From: Zhenpiania hominis | GTDB lineage: Bacteria; Bacillota; Clostridia; Peptostreptococcales; Anaerovoracaceae | Length of the DNA stretch: 64,000 nucleotides | NCBI RefSeq assembly: GCF_014333425.1 | Contig: NZ_JACRYT010000004.1 | Span: 104,228 to 168,227 of the forward strand | Reading direction: 5' to 3' | Shown: piece after piece, positions 25,830 through 34,294 of the stretch | Layout of the letters: each line of letters opens with the position of its first letter | Numbering within the stretch: the stretch's first letter is position 1 | Notes under the pieces: generated by a model | Database searches by the model: none | What the model saw: only the letters and a program-made list of their open reading frames with translations | Told to the model about the DNA's origin: nothing | Translations under genes and position numbers: made by a program

Positions 25830-26561
25830 ATGCTAAAATTAGAACATATTGCCTGGGATCTTCCGGATGGAGAGGAAATTATTCGGGATATTGATATTAC
25901 AGTAGGAAACCAGAAAATGGTGGTTGTAACCGGTCCTAACGGAGGAGGGAAGACGACCCTGGCAAAGCTGATCGCTGGAATTGTAAAGCCGGCGTCCGGA
26001 AGGATTCTACTGGACGGAGAGGATATCACCGACGCCAATGTAACCGAGCGGGCGAAAAAAGGAATTGCTTACGCGTTTCAGCAGCCGGTAAAATTCAAGG
26101 GTCTGACGGTACGGGATCTTCTGGAACTGTCTTCCGGCGGAGCGCTGGATCATGATGGAATCTGCCAGCTTCTTGGAAATGTGGGCTTGTGCGCGGACGA
26201 ATATATTGATCGGGAAATGAGCGCGGCCCTGTCTGGCGGGGAAAGCAAGCGGATTGAAATCGCGACGGTTCTGGCGCGGAATGCCAAGCTTTCTATCTTC
26301 GATGAGCCGGAGGCGGGCATCGATCTATGGAGTTTTACCCGTCTGGTGGAAACTTTCCAGGAACTGCAGAGGGAGAAGAAAGGCACGCTCCTTGTGATTT
26401 CCCATCAGGAGAGGATTTTGTCCATTGCCGATGAAATTATTGTAATTGCCGACGGAAAGGTCAGAGCCGCGGGACCGAGAGACGAGGTTCTCCCGACCCT
26501 GCTTTCGGAAGAGCGGACCGTGCGGTGTCCGCAGGGAAAGGAGGATATCTGCCGTGAATAA
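25830..26561 (+). CDS. sufC: SufC-like ABC ATPase of a two-gene Fe-S assembly system
   Basis: A 243-residue soluble ABC ATPase. Walker A is GPNGGGKTTLAK, signature SGGESKRIEIATVL, Walker B SIFDEPEAGIDLW, switch His in VISHQE. It resembles SufC but shares an operon with one SufB-like scaffold and no SufD, SufS or SufU. The pair matches the minimal SmsCB-type system proposed as ancestral to SUF. The ATPase would drive conformational opening of the scaffold during cluster assembly. GGAGG precedes ATG 25830. It overlaps the scaffold gene by 8 bases. Confidence 0.9.
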   Translation: MLKLEHIAWDLPDGEEIIRDIDITVGNQKMVVVTGPNGGGKTTLAKLIAGIVKPASGRILLDGEDITDANVTERAKKGIAYAFQQPVKFKGLTVRDLLELSSGGALDHDGICQLLGNVGLCADEYIDREMSAALSGGESKRIEIATVLARNAKLSIFDEPEAGIDLWSFTRLVETFQELQREKKGTLLVISHQERILSIADEIIVIADGKVRAAGPRDEVLPTLLSEERTVRCPQGKEDICRE

Positions 26562-27471
26562 GATAACCGAAACATTGCTCCGAATTGTTTCCGAATATGA
26601 TGGAGATTTTAAGGGAGCGTTCAATATCAGAGAGGACGGACTGTGCGCGGGGCGCCAGTCTACGGATAATATAAAGATTGAATCGAAAAAGGACAAGCCG
26701 GGGCTTGAGATCCATATTAAACCGGGAACCAAAGGAGAAAAAGTATTTATTCCGGCCTGCGTAACCAGAGGAAATATTGACGATCTGGTCTATAACGATT
26801 TTTTCGTGGGAGAAGGCGCGGATGTAACGATCATTGCGGGCTGCGGCGTTCACTCTGACGATGAGGAAGAGGCGCGCCACAACGGAATTCATCGCTTCTT
26901 CCTGGAGAAGGGCGCCCATGTGCTGTATACGGAAAAACATGTGGGAACGGGAGCCGGTACGGGAGCAAAGCGAATTGATCCGGTAACGGAAGTGAACCTG
27001 GCGGAAGACGCCAGCCTGGAAATGGATACGGTTCAGATTCGGGGCGTGGACAGCACGGTGCGGAAGACGACGGGAACTCTGGCCGCCCGGGCAAAGCTGG
27101 TTGTGCGGGAGAGGATTATGACAGACGGCTACGAAACCGCGCAGACCGATTTTGATGTAACGCTGGCAGGGGAGGATTCCGGCGCGGATCTGGTATCCAG
27201 GTCCGTAGCGAGGGGACATTCCCATCAGATTTTTAATTCCTGTATCCGGGGGGAGAACCGCTGTACCGGACACTCCGAATGCGACGCTATTTTAGCCGAT
27301 GAAGGCACCGTTTCCGCGGCGCCGGCGCTGGAAGCCTCCCATGTGGACGCGGAGCTGATTCACGAAGCGGCGATCGGAAAAATCGCGGGTGAGCAGATTC
27401 TCAAACTACGCACTTTGGGTCTGACTGAAGAAGAGGCGGAAGAACGCATTATATCCGGCTTCTTGAAATGA
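26554..27471 (+). CDS. sufB: SufB-like Fe-S scaffold of a two-gene system
   Basis: A 305-residue SufBD-fold protein, much shorter than classical SufB (about 470). It has a short N-terminal helical part and the long beta-helix (KVFIPACVTRGNIDDLVYND to SRSVARGHSHQIF and CIRGENRCTGHSECD). It ends with the helical SAAPALEASHVDAELIHEAAIGK region, where SufB places cluster-binding residues; Glu/His and several cysteines are present. The start is GTG 26554 because AAAGGAGG lies 9 bases upstream, inside the end of the SufC-like gene. No cysteine desulfurase is encoded in the window. Confidence 0.88.
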   Translation: MNKITETLLRIVSEYDGDFKGAFNIREDGLCAGRQSTDNIKIESKKDKPGLEIHIKPGTKGEKVFIPACVTRGNIDDLVYNDFFVGEGADVTIIAGCGVHSDDEEEARHNGIHRFFLEKGAHVLYTEKHVGTGAGTGAKRIDPVTEVNLAEDASLEMDTVQIRGVDSTVRKTTGTLAARAKLVVRERIMTDGYETAQTDFDVTLAGEDSGADLVSRSVARGHSHQIFNSCIRGENRCTGHSECDAILADEGTVSAAPALEASHVDAELIHEAAIGKIAGEQILKLRTLGLTEEEAEERIISGFLK

Positions 27472-27491
27472 TAAGATCGATAAGCAAAATT

Positions 27492-27529
27492 GGGCGTACT
27501 CCTTAAAATCGAGGAGGCCCCCCCTTTTT
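27492..27529 (+). terminator. Terminator after the sufCB-like operon
   Basis: GGGC-gta-CTCCT pairs with AGGAG-GCCC around TTAAAATCG-type loop bases, followed by CCCC and TTTTT. It lies 20 bases after the scaffold gene stop. Confidence 0.65.
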
Positions 27530-27854
27530 CAAAGATCGAAATGTGAAAAAGGAATAATTTTTGAATATCTTCGTTTCTTTTTATGGAAATTTGCTGTAAA
27601 ATTAGAAAAAGGTAGAAAAAAATGTAGCTTTTGAGGAACAGTGTAAACTATATGATACATAGGTAAGAGCGCAAAATTCAATGGATGCGCCGAAAGTGTT
27701 GCTTTAAAGAGACGGATGTTTCGAAAGAGTTGCGCGGGCTCGATTTGGAAATGCGCAGATTTCAATGAATTCTAAAAATTTAAAAATGGCATACTATTTG
27801 CAATATGTATTGACGTATTCGTTATTATTTTATTGTCTCGGAAAGGAGTGTGCT
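27530..27854 (+). other. Regulatory intergenic region before the antiporter gene
   Basis: 325 bases without a credible gene. It contains AT-rich sequence at 27535-27620, a mixed segment 27660-27760 with several GCGC-containing motifs (GGATGCGCC, GTTGCGCGGG, AATGCGCAG) that may be activator binding sites, the sigma-54 promoter at 27787-27802, and a Shine-Dalgarno AAAGGAG at 27842-27848. An in-frame ATG at 27765 lies upstream of the promoter and is not used. Confidence 0.6.
27787..27802 (+). promoter_or_regulatory. Sigma-54 (-24/-12) promoter
   Basis: TGGCATACTATTTGCA matches the consensus TGGCAC-N5-TTGCW with GG and GC at the required 12-base offset (one mismatch, T for C in the sixth position). 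It lies about 53 bases before the ATG at 27855. A sigma-54 activator is encoded one gene downstream, which strongly supports the call. Transcription would start near 27813. Confidence 0.88.
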
Positions 27855-29201
27855 ATGGAAGGGACATATGGAATTCTTAGTTTACTTCCAGTATTTGTAG
27901 TTATCGTTACTGCGATCATTACAAAGAGAGCGGTAGAACCGCTGATACTGGGAACTCTCGTGGGATATGCCATTATCGCGAAGGAAGGCTTCATTGTGGC
28001 GTATCTGGATTCACTTTATACGGAACTTGGTGAATCCGCGTATTATGTAGTTATTTTCGGGCTGTTCGGCATCTTTATCCACATGCTTGATAAAGCCAAC
28101 GCGGTATCCGGTTTTACAAGACTGGGCCTGAAATTTGCCAACACAAAAAAGAAAGCAGGTTTTCTGACCTGGGTTATGGGAATCATATTTTTCTTGGACA
28201 ATTATTTCAGCGTGTTGGCCGCGGGTGTTTCAAACAGAGCGATTGCTGATAAAAACAAGATGTCCAGAGAGATGTTTGCCTTTTCTATTAACAGCGTGGC
28301 CAGCGCGACTTGCGTGTTGGTTCCCCTTTCACTCTGGGGAGTATTCATGAGCGGACAGGTTGAAATGTCTCTTGGTCTTGAAGCAGGAGAAGGCCTGGCG
28401 GAAATCATCAAGGCTCTTCCGTTTACTCTGTTTGCCTGGGTGCTGCTGATCTTTGTACTGCTGTATCAGTTCCGGATCATAAAACCGTTCGGCAATATGA
28501 AAAAGTCAGAACTGAGAGCGGAGCAGGAAGGCATGGTTCTTCCTCCGGATCTTGCGGCAGAACATGAAGAAGAAGAGGAAAAGAAACCAACAAGCGTATG
28601 GAATTTCCTGATTCCGATGGTTTGCCTGATCGCGGTGACGCTGATTACGCAGGAACTGATGTATGGTCTGATTGTAGGTATCGTACTTTGCTACATTCTT
28701 TACATACCGCAGAAGCTGATTAAATTCGGCGAAGCTTTTGACGCGATATTCAGAGGATTTGAGGAGATGTTTGTCGTTACGGCGATCGTTATCAGCGCGT
28801 TTGTTCTTCAGAACTGTAATGATGAGCTGGGACTGGCGCCTTACGTTGTAAACAGCGTAGTAGACATTATCAGCGGAGGATCGCTTCCGGTTATCGCCTT
28901 TATCATCATGATGATTCTAGGATTTGTAACAGGAAGTTTCTGGGGAATGGCAGCTGTATGCTTCCCGATTATGCTTCCACTGGCAGAGTCGCTGGACGCC
29001 AACCTGTATGTGACCATCGGCGCGGTTATCGCCGGAGCCGCGGCAGGAAGCTCTACCTGCTTCTTTGGTGATTCGGTTACACTTTCGTGCAGCATTTCGC
29101 AGATACGAAACAACGACTTCCTCAGGACCGGCCTGCCAATGGTGGTTCCGCCGATTATTGTTACAATTATACTGTATCTCATTTTCGGCTTCGTGATGTA
29201 G
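27855..29201 (+). CDS. NhaC-family Na+/H+ antiporter-like transporter under sigma-54 control
   Basis: A 448-residue polytopic membrane protein with about 11-12 helices. Seen: SLLPVFVVIVTAIITKRAVEP at the start, IFFLDNYFSVLAAGVSNRAIAD (Asp in a helix), GFVTGSFWGMAAVCFPIMLP and AGSSTCFFGDSVTLSCSIS. These are typical of NhaC/Na_H_antiporter proteins. An acidic loop (HEEEEEKK) lies mid-chain. ATG 27855 has AAAGGAG 6 bases upstream and lies downstream of the sigma-54 promoter. Next to a urease operon it could serve pH or sodium balance during ammonia release, or import urea or a related compound; the latter is speculative. Confidence 0.85.
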   Translation: MEGTYGILSLLPVFVVIVTAIITKRAVEPLILGTLVGYAIIAKEGFIVAYLDSLYTELGESAYYVVIFGLFGIFIHMLDKANAVSGFTRLGLKFANTKKKAGFLTWVMGIIFFLDNYFSVLAAGVSNRAIADKNKMSREMFAFSINSVASATCVLVPLSLWGVFMSGQVEMSLGLEAGEGLAEIIKALPFTLFAWVLLIFVLLYQFRIIKPFGNMKKSELRAEQEGMVLPPDLAAEHEEEEEKKPTSVWNFLIPMVCLIAVTLITQELMYGLIVGIVLCYILYIPQKLIKFGEAFDAIFRGFEEMFVVTAIVISAFVLQNCNDELGLAPYVVNSVVDIISGGSLPVIAFIIMMILGFVTGSFWGMAAVCFPIMLPLAESLDANLYVTIGAVIAGAAAGSSTCFFGDSVTLSCSISQIRNNDFLRTGLPMVVPPIIVTIILYLIFGFVM

Positions 29202-29222
29202 TGAAACAAAGAGAGGGATGAT

Positions 29223-30599
29223 ATGGATGGGATAGACTGCAGGAAATTACAGGAATATTTCAATCAGATCCCAGGACTTATCATGATCGATATGGAAGGC
29301 ACTGTATTTTACATTAACGATCAGTGCGCCAGGTACTTTCAGACCAGGAAGGAAGATTTTCTGGGGAAATACATTAAAGATGTTTTCCCGGAGACAAAGA
29401 TGATGGAGAATCTTGAGATAGAGGAACCCACGCTTGTGTTTTACAATTCTTTTTTAGGGATCGGGATCTCCATGCATGTCCCTCTTTATGAAGATGGAAA
29501 AAAGGTAGGCCTGGCAGAATACGACATGGTTCAACATTCCGAACGTCTGTATGAATTGTCGGACAGCTATAAAGAATTTCTGGATCAGGAGTTGAAACAG
29601 CTTGCCGGCGAACTGATGACATTTGAGGGAACGAAATATACGATCAATAACCTGGTCGGGACATCGGAACCTATGACCGAGCTGAAAGAAAAAATTATCT
29701 CAACAGCGAAAACATCATCGACCGTTCTGATTACAGGAGAAACCGGCACAGGAAAAGAACTGGTCGCGCACGCGATTCACAATCTCAGCAGCCGGAGAAA
29801 AGAGCGGTTCATCAAGGTCAACGCGTCATCCTTTCCGGAAAGCCTGATCGAATCGGAGCTGTTCGGATACGAAAGAGGCGCCTTTACAGGCGCTAACAGG
29901 GAAGGCAGAAAAGGAAAATTTGAACTGGCGGACAAGGGAACTCTGTTTATTGACGAAATTAATCAGATGCCGTTGTCCGTGCAGCCAAAACTGCTGCGGG
30001 CGCTTCAGGAAAAAGAAATCGACAGGATCGGCGGTGAGAGGCCGATCTCTGTCGATGTACGGATTATTGCCGCGTCCAATGAAAACCTCGAAAACCTCAT
30101 TAAAGAGGGGCAGTTCCGAAAGGATCTATACTACAGGCTTAATGTAATAAGCTTGTATATTCCGCCTTTAAGAGAAAGAATCGAGGATCTGGAAAGCATA
30201 TCAAGATCGATCATTGATGAGTTGAACGCGCAGCTGGGAAAATCTGTGAATGACATTGATGACAAGGCGCTGGAAATGCTTAAGCAGAAAAAATGGCAGG
30301 GAAATGTGAGGGAACTGAGGAATAATATTGAGCGCGCCATGAATTTTGCTACCGGGAATATTCTTCGGAGCGAAGATTTTCAGTGGGATCAAAGCGCAGA
30401 AACCCTGAATATCAATCTGCCGGATTTATCAAAGACGAAAGGGGCTGGTCTTATAGACAGAGCAAGGGATGATGCGGAGCGGGAAGTTGTCATGAAGGTT
30501 TTGGAATATTTTAACAATAACAAAAGCAAAGCCGCCGAATATCTTGATATCGCGCGGCCATCGCTGTATAGAAAACTAAAACGATTAGGCATTGATTAG
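29223..30599 (+). CDS. Sigma-54-dependent transcriptional activator (PAS, AAA+, Fis HTH)
   Basis: A 458-residue enhancer-binding protein. A PAS-like sensor covers about 10-110 (LIMIDMEGTVFYINDQCA, DFLGKYIKDVFP). The AAA+ domain runs from about 145 to 385: Walker A GETGTGKE, the sigma-54 contact loop ERGAFTGA, Walker B GTLFIDEIN and the sensor segment RIIAASNENL. The Fis-type helix-turn-helix at the C-terminus includes NNNKSKAAEYLDIARPSLY. The PAS domain probably senses a small ligand or redox state. It lies 21 bases after the antiporter and 17 before ureA, so it is likely in the same transcript and could be positively autoregulated. Confidence 0.95.
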   Translation: MDGIDCRKLQEYFNQIPGLIMIDMEGTVFYINDQCARYFQTRKEDFLGKYIKDVFPETKMMENLEIEEPTLVFYNSFLGIGISMHVPLYEDGKKVGLAEYDMVQHSERLYELSDSYKEFLDQELKQLAGELMTFEGTKYTINNLVGTSEPMTELKEKIISTAKTSSTVLITGETGTGKELVAHAIHNLSSRRKERFIKVNASSFPESLIESELFGYERGAFTGANREGRKGKFELADKGTLFIDEINQMPLSVQPKLLRALQEKEIDRIGGERPISVDVRIIAASNENLENLIKEGQFRKDLYYRLNVISLYIPPLRERIEDLESISRSIIDELNAQLGKSVNDIDDKALEMLKQKKWQGNVRELRNNIERAMNFATGNILRSEDFQWDQSAETLNINLPDLSKTKGAGLIDRARDDAEREVVMKVLEYFNNNKSKAAEYLDIARPSLYRKLKRLGID

Positions 30600-30616
30600 G
30601 ATACGGGAGGAATTTT

Positions 30617-30976
30617 ATGAAACTAACATTAAAAGAGCAGGAACGCCTGCTCATGTTCAATGTGGCGGAAATGTCCAGAAGAAGATGGAAACGCGGCATT
30701 AAACTGAATTACATTGAAGCGATGTCCATCATATGCGATGAGGTTCTGGAGCGGGCGAGAGAAGGAAAAAGCTCCATATCCGATCTGATCGACATCGGTT
30801 CCAGAATTATTACGGAAGAAGATGTTATGGAAGGCACTCCGGCGCTGGTACCGATTATCCAGCTGGAGGTTATGCTTCCGGACGGAAATAAACTGGTTTC
30901 CATTCAGGATCCGATCAGGCTGGAGACAAGGGAAGAGGCAGTCCCTGTATCAGAGCTGATAACAATGAATTATTAA
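30617..30976 (+). CDS. ureA: Urease gamma subunit
   Basis: A 119-residue structural subunit. It matches UreA along its length (LTLKEQERLLMFNVAEMSRRRW, LNYIEAMSIICDEVLE, DVMEGTPALVPIIQLE, LPDGNKLVSIQDPI). UreA is usually about 100 residues; the extra C-terminal tail (roughly 19 residues, RLETREEAVPVSELI) is a small extension. It assembles with UreB and UreC into the cytoplasmic enzyme that hydrolyses urea to ammonia and carbamate. GGGAGG precedes ATG 30617; ureB follows after 10 bases. Confidence 0.96.
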   Translation: MKLTLKEQERLLMFNVAEMSRRRWKRGIKLNYIEAMSIICDEVLERAREGKSSISDLIDIGSRIITEEDVMEGTPALVPIIQLEVMLPDGNKLVSIQDPIRLETREEAVPVSELITMNY

Positions 30977-30986
30977 GGAGGGTGTC

Positions 30987-31361
30987 ATGAACTATCAAAT
31001 AGGACAGATTATATTTGCCGATGACCCCGTCATTGTCAACGAGGGTCTGGATACAATTGAACTTGTGGTAACCAATTCAGGAGACAGAACCATACAGGTA
31101 TGCTCCCACTATCACTTTTTTGAAGCGAATACAGCGCTGAAATTTGACCGTGAGAAAGCCTTCGGTTACAGACTGGATATCCCCGCGGGCAACGCGATCC
31201 GCTTTGAACCCGGCGAAGAGAAAAAAGTAACGCTGGTAACCTATAAGGGCAATAAAAACCTGTACGGGTTTATGGGCGTGACGATGGGAAACATAGAGGA
31301 TCCGCAGGTAAAGAAAGCAGCGGTTGAAAAGATGAATGCGATCTTAAAGGAGTGTGAATAA
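30987..31361 (+). CDS. ureB: Urease beta subunit
   Basis: A 124-residue structural subunit with NTGDRTIQ-like TNSGDRTIQVCSHYHFFEAN and the DIPAGNAIRFEPGEEKKV stretch, both typical of UreB. The usual HFFEVN motif reads HFFEAN. Length is in the normal range (100-125). AAGGAGG precedes ATG 30987. The stop is one base before ureC, so translation is tightly coupled. Confidence 0.96.
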   Translation: MNYQIGQIIFADDPVIVNEGLDTIELVVTNSGDRTIQVCSHYHFFEANTALKFDREKAFGYRLDIPAGNAIRFEPGEEKKVTLVTYKGNKNLYGFMGVTMGNIEDPQVKKAAVEKMNAILKECE

Positions 31362-31362
31362 T

Positions 31363-33081
31363 ATGGCAGTCAAGTTATCCAGACAGGAATATTGTGAAAT
31401 GTTCGGACCGACCGTCGGTGACAAGATCCACCTTGCGGATACCGGCCTGATTGCGGAGATAGAAAAAGATTACGCGGCGGATTGTTACGGAGACGAAATC
31501 CTGTTCGGCGGCGGAAAAACCGACCGGGATGGAATGGGAAATATGTCCGGCAAAACCACGGAAGACGGGGTGCTGGATGTCTGTGTGACAAATGCCATCA
31601 TTATCGATCCGATGCTGGGCGTCATCAAAGGAGACATCGGGATTAAAGACGGAAAGGTTGTTGGTGTCGGAAAGGCGGGAAACCCGGATACTATGAATAT
31701 TACACCGGGCTTGATTATCGGGTGTGCCACAGAAGTCGTGTCCGCGGAAGGGCTTATGGTTACGCCGGGAGGCATTGATGTTCACGTTCATTTTGAATCC
31801 CCTGCTCAGGCCTGGGAAGCGATGAGTAACGGGCTTACCACCATGCTTGGAGGCGGTACGGGAGCCAAAACCACCAGCGTGGAAACGCCGGGGCCGGAGC
31901 ATCTTTTGATGATGATCGAGGCCCATGAGGAACTTCCGGTTAACGCGGGATTTTTGGGAAGAGGAAATTCCAGCCTGCCGGAAGCCATTGAAGAGCAGGC
32001 GTTAAACGGCGCTATCGGCATGAAAATTCACGAAGATTTCGGCGCCACGCCGCAGGTAATCAAATGTTGCTTAGATGTAGCGGATAAGATGGATTTTCAG
32101 GTTCAGATCCATACCGACACCCTGAACGAAGGCGGATTCGTGGAGACGACCATCGACGCTTTTGGCGGAAGAACCATTCATACCTATCACTCCGAGGGAG
32201 CCGGCGGCGGTCATGCTCCGGACATTATGAGAGTAGTTGGCGAGCCGAACGTTATTCCGTCCTCTACGAACTGCACGAACCCGTATACCGTAAACACTGT
32301 CGCGGAGCATCTGGATATGATCATGGCAGTGCATCATCTGAATCCGAAAGTTCCGGAAGACGTAGCTTTTGCTGATTCCAGAGTAAGAGGCGAAACCATC
32401 GCGGCGGAAGATGTGCTTCATGATATGGGAGCGATTTCCATACACGGTTCGGACTCTCAGGGAATGGGAAGAGTCGGGGAAACGATCCTGAGAACCTGGC
32501 AGATGGCGGCGAAGATGAAAAAGCAGAGAGGGCCTCTGCCGGAAGAAAAAGGCGACAACGATAACGAGCGGATTCTGCGGTACATGGCAAAATATACGAT
32601 CAATGCGGCGAAAGTTTTCGGAATCGACGAATACGTAGGTTCTCTGCTTCCGGGAAGACTGGCGGACTTCTGCGTATGGGATCCGGCCTTTTTCGGAGCA
32701 AAGCCGTGGCTGGTGTTTAAATGCGGACAGGTGGCATATTCGTCCTCCGGCGATGTAAACGCTGCGATTGAGGTCGCTCAGCCGATGATTTACAGAAAAC
32801 AGTATTCCGCGTGCGGAAGCGCTTTGAACCGGTACAGTAAGATTTTCGTAACCCAGGCGGCCATCGACGCGGGGCTGGGCGATAAAGTTCCGAACTCAAA
32901 AGACAAGCTTTTGCCGGTAAAAAATACGCGGAACCTGACAAAAGCGGATATGGTAAGGAATAATTGCTGTCCGAAGATCGAAATCGATCCGGAAACGTAT
33001 AAAGTATATATTGACGGGGAATACATAACCTGCGAACCGGAAGAAGTGGTTTGCCTGAATCATAAGTATTTCTTCAGATAA
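31363..33081 (+). CDS. ureC: Urease alpha (catalytic) subunit
   Basis: A 572-residue catalytic subunit. Nickel ligands and catalytic residues are all present: HVH (141, 143), Lys221 for carbamylation in GMKIHEDFGATP, His250 in HTDTLNE, His276 in HTYHSEGAGGGHAPD, and Asp364 in GSDSQGMGR. The active-site flap, normally VCHH, reads MAVHH: catalytic His324 is kept, but the flap cysteine is Val323. The HFESPAQAWEAM and SVETPGPEHL segments also differ from the common HFICPQQ and CTPGPW. ATG 31363 has AAGGAG 10 bases upstream; GTG 31354 is too close. Confidence 0.96.
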   Translation: MAVKLSRQEYCEMFGPTVGDKIHLADTGLIAEIEKDYAADCYGDEILFGGGKTDRDGMGNMSGKTTEDGVLDVCVTNAIIIDPMLGVIKGDIGIKDGKVVGVGKAGNPDTMNITPGLIIGCATEVVSAEGLMVTPGGIDVHVHFESPAQAWEAMSNGLTTMLGGGTGAKTTSVETPGPEHLLMMIEAHEELPVNAGFLGRGNSSLPEAIEEQALNGAIGMKIHEDFGATPQVIKCCLDVADKMDFQVQIHTDTLNEGGFVETTIDAFGGRTIHTYHSEGAGGGHAPDIMRVVGEPNVIPSSTNCTNPYTVNTVAEHLDMIMAVHHLNPKVPEDVAFADSRVRGETIAAEDVLHDMGAISIHGSDSQGMGRVGETILRTWQMAAKMKKQRGPLPEEKGDNDNERILRYMAKYTINAAKVFGIDEYVGSLLPGRLADFCVWDPAFFGAKPWLVFKCGQVAYSSSGDVNAAIEVAQPMIYRKQYSACGSALNRYSKIFVTQAAIDAGLGDKVPNSKDKLLPVKNTRNLTKADMVRNNCCPKIEIDPETYKVYIDGEYITCEPEEVVCLNHKYFFR

Positions 33082-33098
33082 AAGAACTGGGAGTTAGT

Positions 33099-33584
33099 AT
33101 GATTGTCGAAAAAATTATTGGTGATGCGCGTGACTTTCAGGGAGAGGACCTGAAGATTGACAAAGTGTATCTGGACTATCTGGGCATGGGAAAACCTCAT
33201 CAGAAGCTTACCGCCGAGAGCGGGGAAAAAATCGCTATATCGCTGGATCATGGAGAACATCTCTTTTGCGGAGCAGTGCTTTATAAGGACAGCGAACGGA
33301 TGATCGTTGTGGATATGCTGCCTGAGGATGTTCTTGAAATCAGACCGGAGGGAAACCGGCAGTGGGCGAAAACCGCTTTTAACATAGGGAACATGCACCA
33401 TCCGGCATATCTCTATGACGACTGTATCCGGATTCCATATGACGGGATTCTGGAAAATCTTATGAAATCCATCGGCGTAGCGTATACCCGGTGTGAAAGA
33501 AAACTGGATGGAGAAAAGGCGGCTCAGACTGTGGGAAACCACCAGCACCATCACCACCATCATCATCATCACAATGAGGAATAG
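33099..33584 (+). CDS. ureE: Urease accessory protein UreE (nickel metallochaperone)
   Basis: A 161-residue UreE. The N-terminal peptide-binding domain is followed by the metal-binding domain (FNIGNMHHPAYLYDD holds the conserved internal His). The C-terminus has ten histidines, nine of them consecutive after a Gln, so it could buffer several Ni(II) ions. UreE hands nickel to UreG during activation of the urease apoenzyme. It lies 17 bases after ureC. Confidence 0.94.
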   Translation: MIVEKIIGDARDFQGEDLKIDKVYLDYLGMGKPHQKLTAESGEKIAISLDHGEHLFCGAVLYKDSERMIVVDMLPEDVLEIRPEGNRQWAKTAFNIGNMHHPAYLYDDCIRIPYDGILENLMKSIGVAYTRCERKLDGEKAAQTVGNHQHHHHHHHHHNEE

Positions 33585-33589
33585 ATGTC

Positions 33590-34276
33590 ATGACAAATAA
33601 GAATCAGTTGTTTTATTTGATGCAGATCGCCGGAGGAACTTTTCCCTCCGGCGGTTTCAGCCAGTCCTGGGGTCTGGAAACCTATGTTTCCTGCGGGAAA
33701 GTAGCGGATGAACAAAGTTTTGTGGAGTTCGCGGAAACGTATCTGGAAAGCACCCTGGCTTTGTGCGAAGGTCCGATTATGTGCCGAGCGTATGAGCTTT
33801 CCAGAGACTGGGACAGTGAGAGAATTAAAGAACTGGAGGAATTAAGCTGCGCGGTCAAGGTGACGAAAGAGAGCAGAGAATCCAGCGTTCGAATGGGAAA
33901 AGCTTTCATGCGGATTATGGCGGATATTACGGAGGATGAAAAGCTGCCGCAGGTAAAAAAATTGTGCGGACCGGAAGGAATCACATATCCGGTAATATAT
34001 GGCCTTGTATGCGGGCGGGTTGGCCTGGATATGGAAAACGCGATGGAAAGCTTTGTTTTCAGTACCGTAAACGCGCTGGTACAGAGCGCGGTCAAACTGA
34101 TTCCTCTGGGAAATAAGCAGGCGCAGAAGATCCTGCTGGAGTTGTACCCTACCATGGAAAAAACCGTGAGAAAGGGTCTGGAAACGCCTGTGAGCGAAAT
34201 TTCCAACTTCTGTCCGGGAATTGATATTGCCAGCATTGCCCATGAGTCTTTACCGACACGACTATATATGTCTTAA
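33590..34276 (+). CDS. ureF: Urease accessory protein UreF
   Basis: A 228-residue all-helical UreF: LMQIAGGTFPSGGFSQSWGLETYV near the start and VNALVQSAVKLIPLGNKQAQKIL later are conserved. It joins UreD and UreG in the activation complex and gates GTP-dependent nickel delivery. ATG 33590 lies 5 bases after the ureE stop; a nearer ATG (33585) is out of frame. GAGGAA within the ureE end serves as the ribosome binding site. Confidence 0.94.
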   Translation: MTNKNQLFYLMQIAGGTFPSGGFSQSWGLETYVSCGKVADEQSFVEFAETYLESTLALCEGPIMCRAYELSRDWDSERIKELEELSCAVKVTKESRESSVRMGKAFMRIMADITEDEKLPQVKKLCGPEGITYPVIYGLVCGRVGLDMENAMESFVFSTVNALVQSAVKLIPLGNKQAQKILLELYPTMEKTVRKGLETPVSEISNFCPGIDIASIAHESLPTRLYMS

Positions 34277-34294
34277 CAGCATTGGAGGGAGATT

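Noticed and set aside
27765-27854. 30-codon N-terminal extension of the antiporter
   Set aside because: The ATG at 27765 lies upstream of the sigma-54 promoter and has no ribosome binding site; ATG 27855 has one.
33541-33584. Histidine run read as a cloning tag or assembly artefact
   Set aside because: It lies in frame at the natural UreE C-terminus with mixed CAT/CAC codons, as in many native UreE proteins.
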